NCBI GenBank assembly: GCA_016703225.1
Contig: JADJCM010000003.1
Location: 62,001-126,000, forward strand
Length of the DNA stretch: 64,000 nucleotides
Direction of reading: 5' to 3'
From: Lysobacterales bacterium
GTDB lineage: Bacteria > Pseudomonadota > Gammaproteobacteria > Xanthomonadales > Ahniellaceae
Positions 17,926 to 25,870 of the stretch are shown here, piece after piece (within the stretch, counting starts at the first letter, position 1; each line of letters begins with the position of its first letter). The notes beneath the pieces are model-generated. The model saw only the letters and a list, made by a program, of their open reading frames with translations. It was not told the origin of the DNA and made no database searches. Position numbers and translations under genes: made by a program.

Positions 17926-18718
17926 TGACGCTGGCACCCTGGCGCTGCAGCGCGAGTTCGCGCGGCATCTGCGCGATCCGCAATTGTTTCCGCCACCTCC
18001 GGAGATGGCGGAGCCGCGTCTGCAGGTGTATCGCGAACTGTTCTACAACAACATCGAGAGCCTGCTGGCGACGAATTTTCCGGTGATCCGGGATGTTCTC
18101 GGAGTGCAGCGCTGGCATAGACTGGTGCGCGATTTCTATCGCGAGCATGCTGCGCACACGCCGCTGTTCACCGAGATCGGGTGCGAGTTCCAGCGCTATC
18201 TCGACTCCCGCGCCGACGCCGGTCGCGGCGATCCGCCGTTCCTGCCCGAGCTCGCGCATTACGAGTGGGTCGAGCTGGCGTTGGCGCTCGACGAGCACGA
18301 GATCGACACCATCGCGCATGACCCGGCCGGCGATGTGGTTGCCGCGGCACCGGTGCTGTCACCGCTGGCGTGGCAATTCAGCTACCGCTGGCCGGTGCAA
18401 CGACTGAGCGCGCAGCATCAGCCGGAGCGGGCACCGACGCAGCCGACCCACCTGGTGATCGTGCGCAACCGCCGCGACGAAATTTCCTTCCTGGAACTCA
18501 GTCCGATGACCAAAGTACTGTTCGATCTGCTGGTGGCGAACCCCGGACGTGCTGGTCTCGACCTGACGCTGGGGCTGACGGAAGCCCTGCCGCAGTTCCC
18601 ACCGCAGCAGATCATCGACGGCGCCACGCGCAGTCTGCGCGAATTCCGCGCCCGCGACATTCTGCTCGGCACCGTGTTGGCGGATGCACGCGCTGCCACC
18701 ACCGGAACCCCGGCATGA
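17915..18718 (+). CDS. bufC: DUF2063 putative DNA-binding-fold partner protein, BufC-like
   Basis: A 267-residue protein with the DUF2063 opening (LALQREFARHLRDPQ, then LQVYRELFYNNIESLLATNFPV). A second domain follows, containing a HLVIVRNRRDEISFLELS strand set. In MNIO-type RiPP pathways this partner binds the precursor and presents it to the oxidase. It overlaps bufB at its start and the DoxX gene at its stop (ATGA). Confidence 0.9.
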   Translation: MSLDDAGTLALQREFARHLRDPQLFPPPPEMAEPRLQVYRELFYNNIESLLATNFPVIRDVLGVQRWHRLVRDFYREHAAHTPLFTEIGCEFQRYLDSRADAGRGDPPFLPELAHYEWVELALALDEHEIDTIAHDPAGDVVAAAPVLSPLAWQFSYRWPVQRLSAQHQPERAPTQPTHLVIVRNRRDEISFLELSPMTKVLFDLLVANPGRAGLDLTLGLTEALPQFPPQQIIDGATRSLREFRARDILLGTVLADARAATTGTPA

Positions 18719-19377
18719 AAATCACGGCGATGCTCATCGATGTCTGGAGTGGCGTGGCCGCACGGCTGCGGGCCGTGGGCGAGGTGCTGCCGCCGCTGAT
18801 CCTGCGCCTGATCATGGGCTGGGAGTTCTTCGAGGCCGGGCGCGAGAAGCTGCGCGGCGAGAACTGGTTTGCATCGATCCAGGCGGACTTTCCGTTCCCG
18901 TTCGATCGGATTCCGGCCAGCATCAGCTGGAGCATGGCCACCTGGTTCGAGTTGATCGGCGCGGTGGCACTTTGGATCGGGCTTGGCACCCGATTCTTCG
19001 CCTTCAGCTTGCTCGTGCTGACCTTCGTCGCCACCGCCGCCGTGCACTGGCCGGACATGTGGTCGATGTGGAGCGACCTGCTCAAGGGCTACGCGATCTC
19101 CGACCAAGGCCATGGCAACTTCAAGCTGCCGTTGTTGTTCGTGGTCATGCTGCTGCCCCTGATCTTCAACGGCCCAGGCAAGCTCAGTCTCGATCAACTG
19201 ATCGCGGACCGTATCGGTACCGATACCTGGCCGCAGCCGATCGGCGATGGTTACGCATGGTCCCTGGGCGCGTTCGTGTTTGCCGTCCCGTTCCTGTTCT
19301 TGATCCCGACGCTCGGTTTGGCGCTGCTCGGGCTCGCGCTGCTGTTCGCCGGCTTCCAGCGTTTCGTGCGCGGGTGA
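18715..19377 (+). CDS. bufD: DoxX-family membrane protein, BufD-like
   Basis: A 220-residue inner-membrane protein with several hydrophobic helices. The DoxX signature is present near the start (PLILRLIMGWEFFEAGREKLRGENWF) and again at WFELIGAVALWIGLGTRFFAF. DoxX proteins are the fourth gene of many bufferin operons; their exact job is unknown, with a redox or thiol role proposed. It is the last gene of the operon and no convincing terminator follows. Confidence 0.88.
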   Translation: MKITAMLIDVWSGVAARLRAVGEVLPPLILRLIMGWEFFEAGREKLRGENWFASIQADFPFPFDRIPASISWSMATWFELIGAVALWIGLGTRFFAFSLLVLTFVATAAVHWPDMWSMWSDLLKGYAISDQGHGNFKLPLLFVVMLLPLIFNGPGKLSLDQLIADRIGTDTWPQPIGDGYAWSLGAFVFAVPFLFLIPTLGLALLGLALLFAGFQRFVRG

Positions 19378-19577
19378 GGGCGGCGGGCGCCACCGCAGCT
19401 TCCTGGAGACAGGACTCTCGGCGCGGTGCTGCACGCCATCACGTCGCTGCAGGGCGGTGACTGATCCCGGCGTAGGTGCCCGCTGGCAGGGTTGTTGACG
19501 CAGCGCTCCAGCACGGACGAGACTCAACGATCAGTCCGACAATCCCGTCGGTGCAGGGTGTTGGTCACTGCGTCCAG

Positions 19578-19907
19578 ATGCCTCGATATCGCGTTGTCGT
19601 CACCGCCACTGGAATGCGCATTCCGCCCAACGACTCGGGCGGATTTGCCACTACGCGATTCGTGCGTGCCGCCACCGCGGAGGCGGCGAGCGCAGCAGCG
19701 ATCGCGGCGGTTCGAGCTTCGGTTCAGGCAGAATCTGCCTTCCAATCCTCGCCGGCACCCGAACTCGGCGTTGCCCTGGTCGTTCGAGTCTGGAGCCCGT
19801 TCAAACTCTCTCGGCCCAATGGCGGCTACTGCTTCTTCCGCAGCGACGGCGACATCGAAGATGCCCTTGCCATTGAGCGCGAGGCCGGCGCAGGGTGGTT
19901 CCGGTAG
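19578..19907 (+). CDS. Conserved hypothetical protein, 109 residues
   Basis: The ATG at 19578 gives MPRYRVVVTATGMRIP, a beta-strand-rich opening, then FATTRFVRAATAEAAS followed by an alanine-rich helix, and a second half with VRVWSPFKLSRPNGGYCFFR. The pattern (a strand, a FxTxRFVxA segment and an AxxAxxxA helix) reminds me of short conserved proteins in related bacteria, but I cannot name the family. No signal peptide is seen. The upstream 200 bases after bufD hold no evident gene. Confidence 0.55.
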   Translation: MPRYRVVVTATGMRIPPNDSGGFATTRFVRAATAEAASAAAIAAVRASVQAESAFQSSPAPELGVALVVRVWSPFKLSRPNGGYCFFRSDGDIEDALAIEREAGAGWFR

Positions 19908-20264
19908 TCGTGCACGGCGGCCTGAAGCGACCACTGCGCTGGCGCCATCACAAGACCGGCAACCGGACGCCGGTGTGGCGCGAGCACCGTCGGTCGCGCC
20001 GCCGACCTGCGATCGATGCCGCTCCGTGCGGTCGTCACGGCGACTATGCCAAGACCACCGTTGCGATAACACCTGTCCCCGGTACATCGTCAGCAATGCC
20101 CCGATCCTTGCGCCCCACCGCGCCCGAATCCCCACTGCAATTCGGCATTCTCCCCGCGATATTTCTTGACCCACACGCCCGGCCCGACACAGACTCTTCC
20201 CGACAGTCCGACCCTTCGGCCGGAGAATTGGCGTTAGCCACCGCAATCGAAAGGGAGTCTTCTC
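19908..20264. other. Gene-poor stretch before the acquired trio
   Basis: I see no convincing gene, RNA or hairpin here. Open frames exist on both strands but their translations are low-complexity Arg/Pro/Ser strings typical of GC-rich non-coding frames. Base composition starts to fall toward its right end, marking the probable left border of the acquired segment. Confidence 0.4.
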
Positions 20265-20747
20265 GTGAACAATCTCGACGAAATGCAGAAGCGGCTCAAA
20301 GCGATCGCCGAAGTTATCAACGCCTTCAAGAGCGAAGCGGTCCAACTTCGCGTAGTTGAGGTTCTCCTCGGTCAAATCGAGGTGCCGCCGGCGCTTTCGA
20401 GCAGTGCCGAGCCAAAGCCGTCAAAGCGCACCAAGCGTCGAAAGGCTTCCACCAAGACCGGCTCGCCAGCCAGAGAAGTCGAGAAGACCCAGACTCAGAA
20501 GCCGGCCCGCAAGACAACGCGTGCGTCGGCGTCCCCGGGGGCCTTTGCAATGATCAGCCAATTGCTCGGCGGCGGGTTCTTCAAGACTCCCAAGACCATC
20601 GGTGCCATCGTCACCCACTGTGGCACCTCGAAGGGTCACCACTACAAGGCCAACGAATGCTCGCCCGCACTCCTCCGCCTCCTTCGAGATGGCAAGTTAA
20701 GGCGCGGAAAAAACAAGGACGGCCAGTATGAGTACACCCAAGCATAG
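20265..20747 (+). CDS. Lys-rich protein with C-terminal winged-helix-like domain
   Basis: A 160-residue protein starting at GTG after the site AAAGGGAG. Residues 1-45 are helical (MQKRLKAIAEVINAFKSEAVQ). Residues 50-90 are a disordered Lys/Thr/Ser linker. The C-terminal 65 residues (TIGAIVTHCGTSKGHHYKAN, then LLRLLRDGKLRRGKNKDGQYEY) look like a winged helix with a beta-wing ending Q-Y-E-Y. That suggests DNA binding. The end overlaps the next gene by 20 bases. I do not recognise a named family. Codon use and GC are unlike the flanking core genes. Confidence 0.7.
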   Translation: MNNLDEMQKRLKAIAEVINAFKSEAVQLRVVEVLLGQIEVPPALSSSAEPKPSKRTKRRKASTKTGSPAREVEKTQTQKPARKTTRASASPGAFAMISQLLGGGFFKTPKTIGAIVTHCGTSKGHHYKANECSPALLRLLRDGKLRRGKNKDGQYEYTQA

Positions 20748-21570
20748 GTCACCCCTCCAGGACGCGTTGGCGAACGTGCCAACTGACTATCGAAACAGAA
20801 TCATCAAGACCTACCTGGAGTTGAAGGCCCGGCAAGCGGAAGCCAAGCATGACGCAGCAGGCGTCAGCGCAGGAAAGCTGTGCGAAACGGTGGTTCGTCT
20901 ATTGCAGCATGAGCTGAAGAAGGCGGTCACGCCTTTCGGCCAGCAAATATCGAACTTTGCTGGGGAATGCGAGAACTTTGCACAGGTGCCCAAGGCTGCG
21001 GGCAACGAGTCACTCCGGATAGTCATCCCTCGTGCGTTGAATTTTCTATACACGCTGCGGAACAAGCGCGGAATCGGTCATGCCGGTGGCGATGTCGATG
21101 CGAACGCGATTGACGGCGCCACCATCACAAGAGTCGCTGATTGGATCGTCTGCGAGCTCATCCGAAACTTCCACACTATGTCGCTCGAAGAGGCCGATGC
21201 CTTAGTGTCATCACTGTCGTCGCGCGACATTCCTGACATATGGGAAGTCGGTGGCAAGAAGCGCGTCCTGCGGAATGACCTTGACTTCAAGCAGAAGACG
21301 CTACTGCTTCTTTACGCTTCGGTAGACATCGCAGTGCTCGCCGAAGATTTGTACTCTTGGTCAAAGTACAGCAACTTTGCCATGTATCGAAAGAGCGTTC
21401 TCAGCCAACTCGATTCCGCCAACTTGGTCGAGTACGACAAAGAAAGCGATACGGTGATCATCAGCCCAATTGGCATCAAGTGTGTTGAGGAAGACATCCT
21501 GCGCACTCCGGTGAAGGAGATGGCTAAGCCTTCGCTCAAGCGGACGTCCCGCAAGCGGACATCTGCTTAG
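20728..21570 (+). CDS. HEPN-motif protein with C-terminal winged helix, uncharacterised
   Basis: A 280-residue protein. A helical first half contains LNFLYTLRNKRGIGHAGGDV, where Arg111 to His118 fits the R-x4-6-H catalytic motif of HEPN RNases. The second half ends with YRKSVLSQLDSANLVEYDKE and VIISPIGIKCVEEDIL, a winged-helix pattern. HEPN proteins are common effectors in phage defence and toxin-antitoxin systems, so a defence role is a reasonable inference only. It overlaps the upstream gene and lies 23 bases before a nuclease-like gene. Low GC and codon use suggest transfer. Confidence 0.72.
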   Translation: MSTPKHRSPLQDALANVPTDYRNRIIKTYLELKARQAEAKHDAAGVSAGKLCETVVRLLQHELKKAVTPFGQQISNFAGECENFAQVPKAAGNESLRIVIPRALNFLYTLRNKRGIGHAGGDVDANAIDGATITRVADWIVCELIRNFHTMSLEEADALVSSLSSRDIPDIWEVGGKKRVLRNDLDFKQKTLLLLYASVDIAVLAEDLYSWSKYSNFAMYRKSVLSQLDSANLVEYDKESDTVIISPIGIKCVEEDILRTPVKEMAKPSLKRTSRKRTSA

Positions 21571-21593
21571 CTCAGGCATGGGCCACTGCAACC

Positions 21594-22067
21594 GTGCCTC
21601 AGCCAGAAACACAACGTGACTACTTCGCCGAACTTTATGTGGCCGGAATTCTCGGAGATTCTGGTTGGGCGGTTTACTTTCCGAAACGTGACGTTGGCTT
21701 TGACTTCGTCGTCTCGAGAAAGGTCGGGCTGACAACTTTGCTTCGGCCCGTACAAGTAAAGGGCCTATATCCGACGGCGGTAAAAAAGGACAAGGGCGTA
21801 TACGGCTGGGGCGGCAATTTGTCAGCTACACATCCAGACATGATTCTCGCCTTACCGTTCTTTGCCGCAAGGGTGCGAAGTGTGGCGCCGGCCTGCATCG
21901 CCTACCTGCCGTATAGCAAACTGGCTAGGCCCGCCAACGGCGGGTTTAGGTGCAAGCCGGCCAAGCTTACTTCAGGAATTCCTCAACCTCGGCGCGACTT
22001 CGCGCAGTTCTTCGACGCCGCCGGTTTGGCCGCTCTAGCAGACCCACAGTGGGGCAGCGGTGGCTAA
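21594..22067 (+). CDS. PD-(D/E)xK-fold nuclease-like protein
   Basis: A 157-residue protein, start GTG. RDYFAELYVAGILGDSGWAV supplies a helix with Glu13, then DVGFDFVV gives Asp37, and RPVQVKG gives the Q-x-K triad member Lys56. This is the layout of restriction-like PD-(D/E)xK domains (DUF4365/Mrr-like). The rest is YGWGGNL and LALPFFAAR strands and a short C-terminal helix. It is the third gene of the low-GC trio. DNA cleavage is inferred from the motif; it could instead be a binding-only relative. Confidence 0.62.
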   Translation: MPQPETQRDYFAELYVAGILGDSGWAVYFPKRDVGFDFVVSRKVGLTTLLRPVQVKGLYPTAVKKDKGVYGWGGNLSATHPDMILALPFFAARVRSVAPACIAYLPYSKLARPANGGFRCKPAKLTSGIPQPRRDFAQFFDAAGLAALADPQWGSGG

Positions 22068-22256
22068 CTATGTGTCTATGGACTCCTCCCCCACGTCAAG
22101 CTGATTGATCGTCATCTGCTTCATCACGGTTGGATCAGACTGTTGTTCTTCCTCCTCGCCTTTTGGATTTTCTGGTCTCAAGCCGACAACATCCAGAGTT
22201 TCTTTATCGGTTTCTTTGATGGCGTCGCCAATTGACCTGCCGGCCTTCTTCGGACG
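22068..22256 (-). pseudogene. Possible gene remnant with acidic tail
   Basis: On the minus strand, the last 60 or so codons before a stop at 22068 read like real protein (SIGDAIKETDKETLDVVGLR, then PENPKGEEEEQQSD and MKQMTINQLDVGEE). Upstream the frame turns into Arg-rich nonsense, and a neighbouring frame (MEARKAKDEERQDQK) looks coding up to about 22260. One frameshift joining the two would give a small charged protein. This fills most of the gap between the trio and rnfB. Low confidence; no family recognised. Confidence 0.25.
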
Positions 22257-22429
22257 AAGAACTTGTTGAGGACGGCGCCCGCGGTGGGTTTGACTTCTGG
22301 TCCTGCCGCTCTTCGTCTTTGGCCTTCCTGGCCTCCATCGCGCGGATGCCGGTGCAGTTCCGGAAGTGGCTGCGATGTCGCGCGATATGTGTTGACTGAC
22401 ATGACCACGCGCCGCGCTGGTCGCGTCGA

Positions 22430-22975
22430 CTACGCGCCGTCGTGCGCGTGCCGCTTCGCGCGCAGGCGCGCGTCGCGTTCGGTGGCGTCGCGGGCTAGGC
22501 GGAAGTTGCGGAACTGGTGGCGCGCGCGCGCTGGGTCGGCTTCGCGCATGAGGTCGCGGGTGGCGGGCGCGGGAATCAGTTCGATGCAGTCGACCGGGCA
22601 GGGTGGCAGGCACAGCTCACAGCCGGTGCAGCGATCGGCGATGACGGTATGCATGCGCTTGCTGCTGCCGACGATGGCGTCGACCGGGCAGGCCTGGATG
22701 CACTTCACGCAGCCGATGCAGTCGTCCTCGCGAATGAAGGCCAGGCGCAACGGGGCCTCTGCACCGCAACTTGGGTCGAGTGCCAACTCGGCCTGGCCGA
22801 GTAGCGCGGCGAGTGCGCGGATGCCGGTGATGCCCCCGGGCGGACAGCGGTTGATCGCGGTTTCGCCCGCAGCGATGGCTTCGGCGTAAGGGCGGCAGGC
22901 GGGGTAGCCGCAGCGCGTGCACTGGGTTTGCGGCAGCAGGGCATCGATGCTTGTGACACGAGTGGCGAGGTCCAT
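22430..22975 (-). CDS. rnfB: RnfB-like ferredoxin-type electron transport protein
   Basis: A 181-residue iron-sulfur protein. It lacks the membrane anchor of long RnfB but keeps the C-x2-C-x4-C-x16-C cluster domain (CTRCGYPACRPYAEA, then INRCPPGG). Two ferredoxin-type [4Fe-4S] motifs follow (CIGCVKCIQACP and CTGCELCLPPCP). The tail is Arg-rich. No other rnf genes are nearby, which is common in Xanthomonadales-like genomes, where the short RnfB stands alone. It probably passes electrons to an unidentified partner. Confidence 0.85.
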   Translation of the reverse strand: MDLATRVTSIDALLPQTQCTRCGYPACRPYAEAIAAGETAINRCPPGGITGIRALAALLGQAELALDPSCGAEAPLRLAFIREDDCIGCVKCIQACPVDAIVGSSKRMHTVIADRCTGCELCLPPCPVDCIELIPAPATRDLMREADPARARHQFRNFRLARDATERDARLRAKRHAHDGA

Positions 22976-23035
22976 GGGCGAAGTATCGCGGATCGCTTAA
23001 ACCCTGGCTGCATGTGCGGCATCAGATGCGGCATG

Positions 23036-23632
23036 ATGCTGGCTATCTCCTCCAACCCGACGGTCTTCGTGAATCACGCGATTCCCGCGGAAACAGCCGA
23101 TCACGCGCTCGTCCGTGCCGCGGCCGATGGCGACCGCCACGCCTTCGAGCGGCTGTACCGGCGCCACGCAGCGCGGGTGTTCGCGGTGGTCCTGCGCTTG
23201 CAGGGCGGCGATCGCGGGCGTGCCGAGGACCTCACCCAGGATGCCTTCGTGCGCGTCTGGCAGAAGTTGCCGGAGTTTCGCTTCGAGAGCGCGTTCTCGA
23301 CCTGGCTGCACCGGCTCGCGGTAAACACTGCGCTGATGGCGCTGCGCGCGGCGCGCGGAGAACCTGGTGCAGACGAGGACGTGAGCGACCCGGAGTTCGC
23401 TCTCGCCGACCCGCTGGCGCGTGCCCCGGACCTCGGCATCGACCTCGACGCGCTGATCGCGAAGTTGCCACCGCGCGCCCGCGCCGTACTCGTGCTGCAC
23501 GACGTTGAAGGCTGGAAGCACGAAGAGATCTCCAACGAACTCGGCATGGCCGTCGGTTCGTCCAAGGCGCAGCTGCATCGTGCGCGCAACCTGATCAAGC
23601 ATTGGCTCGGAGGAACCCATGGACGAGCTTGA
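23036..23632 (+). CDS. ECF RNA polymerase sigma factor
   Basis: A 198-residue sigma factor. Region 2 is evident in DRHAFERLYRRHAARVFAVV and LTQDAFVRVWQKLPEFRF, region 4 in ARAVLVLHDVEGWKHEEISN followed by MAVGSSKAQLHRARNLI. Two adjacent ATGs (23033 and 23036) can start it. The 3' end overlaps the anti-sigma gene by 14 bases. It is divergent from rnfB and heads a three-gene operon ending with a DUF4097 protein. Confidence 0.92.
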   Translation: MLAISSNPTVFVNHAIPAETADHALVRAAADGDRHAFERLYRRHAARVFAVVLRLQGGDRGRAEDLTQDAFVRVWQKLPEFRFESAFSTWLHRLAVNTALMALRAARGEPGADEDVSDPEFALADPLARAPDLGIDLDALIAKLPPRARAVLVLHDVEGWKHEEISNELGMAVGSSKAQLHRARNLIKHWLGGTHGRA

Positions 23633-24119
23633 ATATCGACGCCTGTTGAAGTCGCTGGCCCCGGACATCGAACCGGAGCGTGATCTGTTTCCCGGCATCG
23701 CCGCGCGACTTGATGCGCGCACGCCTGCCCGGAGCCGAAGCGCGCGGCCGCTGTTTCCGTTTGCTGCCGCGGCCGCCTTCGTCGTGGTTTCGATCACGGC
23801 GGGCTGGTTGGCCTTGCAGCGCGTACCGGATGCAGTCGCGCCCGATGTGCTGGCGCAAACGCCGCCGCTGCTGCGCGAGGCACAGGCGCTGCGCGTCGAG
23901 TACGAGTCGGCGACGAGGGGCGGTTCCGCGAACCAGCAGTCGCAGCTGCGCGAGCAATCCGATCCGCGCCTCGTGGCAGCCTGGACTGAACTCGATGCTG
24001 CCGAATCCGAGCTCACTGCTGCGCTCGAAGTCGCGCCCGATGCCCGCTTCCTGTTGCATCGATTGAAGCAGGTGCAGGACCAACGCCTGCAACTGACCCG
24101 AAAAGCCCTTTCCGCATGA
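23619..24119 (+). CDS. Putative anti-sigma factor, single-pass membrane protein
   Basis: A 166-residue protein with a short cytoplasmic N-terminus (MDELEYRRLLKSLAPDIEPE), one transmembrane helix (LFPFAAAAAFVVVSITAGWL, about residues 46-65) and a periplasmic helical domain. Position, overlap with the sigma gene and topology all fit an anti-sigma that holds the sigma at the membrane. There is no zinc HxxxCxxC motif. The coding end is part of a 14-base direct repeat. Confidence 0.75.
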   Translation: MDELEYRRLLKSLAPDIEPERDLFPGIAARLDARTPARSRSARPLFPFAAAAAFVVVSITAGWLALQRVPDAVAPDVLAQTPPLLREAQALRVEYESATRGGSANQQSQLREQSDPRLVAAWTELDAAESELTAALEVAPDARFLLHRLKQVQDQRLQLTRKALSA

Positions 24120-24132
24120 GCCCTTTCCGCAT
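24104..24132 (+). repeat. 14-base direct repeat at a gene junction
   Basis: The sequence AGCCCTTTCCGCAT occurs at 24104-24117 and again at 24119-24132, spanning the anti-sigma stop codon. It looks like a local slippage duplication and may have lengthened the gap to the next ribosome site. Confidence 0.7.
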
Positions 24133-24154
24133 CCACCCGAATCTGGAGTCTCCG

Positions 24155-25057
24155 ATGAAACGCAGTCTGCTCTCCCTCGCCCTGCTGGCCGCCATCGCCA
24201 GTCCGATCCAGGCCGCCACACCGATCGCGGAGACGCGCGCGCCGCTCGATGCGCGCGGCGAACTCGAAGTATCCAACGTGCGCGGTCGCATCAGCGTCAC
24301 CGCCTGGGATCGTGCCGAAGTGGGCTGGAGCGGCTCGCTCGGCGCCGACGCCAAGCTGGTGGTCGAGAAAAGCGCCAGCCGCGTTTCGTTGCGCGTCGAG
24401 TCGGAAAACGGCAGCAGCTGGCTTGGCTGGAATCGCGGGCCGCGCGAGGACAGCGTGCTGGTGATCCGGGTTCCGGCCAGCGCCGCGCTCGATCTGTCGG
24501 CGGTCAGCGCCAACATCGACGTGACCGCGATGCGCGCAAGCGCCGGCATCGAAGCCGAGTCGGTCAGCGGCGACGTCACCCTCAAGGCGGTGCGCACCGA
24601 CAAGCTCGATCTGTCGAGTGTCTCCGGCGACGTGAGTTTCGAGGGCGAGGCACAGCGCGCCGATGTCGAGACCGTCAGTGGTGATGTGCACCTAAGCGGA
24701 GCATCGGGCGAGATCTCGGTCGAGAGCGTATCCGGCAACGCCGAGGTGCGCGTGGCGTCGATACGCGAGTTCGAGGGTTCTTCGGTGTCCGGCGACATCG
24801 ATTTCGACGGCGATGTCGCCGCCGGTGGTCGGCTGGATGTCGAGAGCATGAGCGGCGACATCGGCATCATGCTGCCGGCGGGCGTGAGTGCGCGGGTGTC
24901 GGCGGAATCCTTCAGTGGTCGCCTGGACAACGAGTTCGGACTGGCGGTCGAGGACGAGGAAGGCCCCGGCTCGAGCATGCGCGGCAAGCTCGGCGATGGC
25001 AGCGCCACCATCGAAATCGAGTCGTTCAGTGGCGACGTGCGCCTGCGCAAGCGTTGA
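24155..25057 (+). CDS. Exported DUF4097 beta-repeat protein
   Basis: A 300-residue protein with signal peptide MKRSLLSLALLAAIASPIQA. The mature part is a series of short strands, each carrying VSGD or VSGN turns (LSSVSGDVSFEGEA, VETVSGDVHLSGASGE, SVSGNAEVRV, SFSGDVRLRKR), the hallmark of DUF4097/adhesin-like right-handed beta-helices. The ATG at 24155 follows GGAGTC. It is the likely envelope target or sensor partner of the upstream sigma/anti-sigma pair. The function is not known. Confidence 0.85.
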   Translation: MKRSLLSLALLAAIASPIQAATPIAETRAPLDARGELEVSNVRGRISVTAWDRAEVGWSGSLGADAKLVVEKSASRVSLRVESENGSSWLGWNRGPREDSVLVIRVPASAALDLSAVSANIDVTAMRASAGIEAESVSGDVTLKAVRTDKLDLSSVSGDVSFEGEAQRADVETVSGDVHLSGASGEISVESVSGNAEVRVASIREFEGSSVSGDIDFDGDVAAGGRLDVESMSGDIGIMLPAGVSARVSAESFSGRLDNEFGLAVEDEEGPGSSMRGKLGDGSATIEIESFSGDVRLRKR

Positions 25058-25120
25058 CAGCCGGGGCGTGGGGGTGAGCCGATCTGGAGAAATCCACACG
25101 CTTTGCTGTCTAATGTCGGC

Positions 25121-25870
25121 ATGAACTCGTTGCGCTTGCCTCTCGAACACCCGCCCATTGTCGAAGCAGTCGTCGATATCGTTTGCGCGATGCGCCCCGA
25201 TTTTGACTTGGAAGCTACGGAGGCTGCCGCCCGAGATGCACTGCGTTCGAACTACCCCAAGATGCAGCAGCGAAAAATTCTCCGGTATCAAGTGACCGAT
25301 CTTGGCGGCGCAAGCCCATCCCATTCGAAAGCGGAAGGTCTCGAAGCATTGGTCTTCCGTTCCGACGACGAGCGGCAAATGGTGCAGTTCAGAAACGCGG
25401 GCTACTCATTCAATCGGCTTGCCCCCTACACGGGACTCGATGATTACCTTCCGGAAATAGAAAGGACTTGGAGATTGTTCGAGTCCATTGTCAGGCCGGT
25501 AAGCATCAAGGCGGTAAAGCTGCGCTACATCAATCGTATTCCATTGCCATTGACTGACGGAAACGTCGAACTCGAGCACTACTTGGCTTTTGGCCCACAG
25601 TCACCAGACGGTTCAGCGTTAGCCAGTTTTCTGGTAAAGACGCTCGCTATCGATCACGCAACGAAAGCACGGTTCACCACGACGCTGGCTGCGCAGGAAC
25701 CCTATGGTGAAACTCTCCCGGTGGTGCTCGATATCGAGGCGGAGGCAGACCTTGGTCCTGATGAGCACGAATGGAGTAGCATCGCGTCGCACATCGCGAT
25801 TCTTCGCGGTGTAAAGAATCGCGTATTCGACGAGAATTTGAAGCCATCATGCCAAACACTTTTTCAGTGA
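25121..25870 (+). CDS. TIGR04255 family protein
   Basis: A 249-residue protein that opens RLPLEHPPIVEAVVDIVC, typical of the sporadically distributed TIGR04255 family, and continues with RYQVTDLGG, FRNAGYSFNRLAPYTGLDDY and VKAVKLRYINRI-like sequence (seen as IKAVKLRYINRIPLP). The family has no assigned biochemical function and is scattered among genomes as a mobile accessory gene. Its end overlaps the next gene by 22 bases. GC content is well below that of the DUF4097 gene before it, marking a transfer boundary near 25070. Confidence 0.85.
   Translation: MNSLRLPLEHPPIVEAVVDIVCAMRPDFDLEATEAAARDALRSNYPKMQQRKILRYQVTDLGGASPSHSKAEGLEALVFRSDDERQMVQFRNAGYSFNRLAPYTGLDDYLPEIERTWRLFESIVRPVSIKAVKLRYINRIPLPLTDGNVELEHYLAFGPQSPDGSALASFLVKTLAIDHATKARFTTTLAAQEPYGETLPVVLDIEAEADLGPDEHEWSSIASHIAILRGVKNRVFDENLKPSCQTLFQ

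Noticed and set aside
19492..20375. Overlapping long frames on both strands around the 109-residue gene
   Set aside because: Their translations are low-complexity and mutually exclusive; only the frame beginning MPRYRVVV has protein-like structure.
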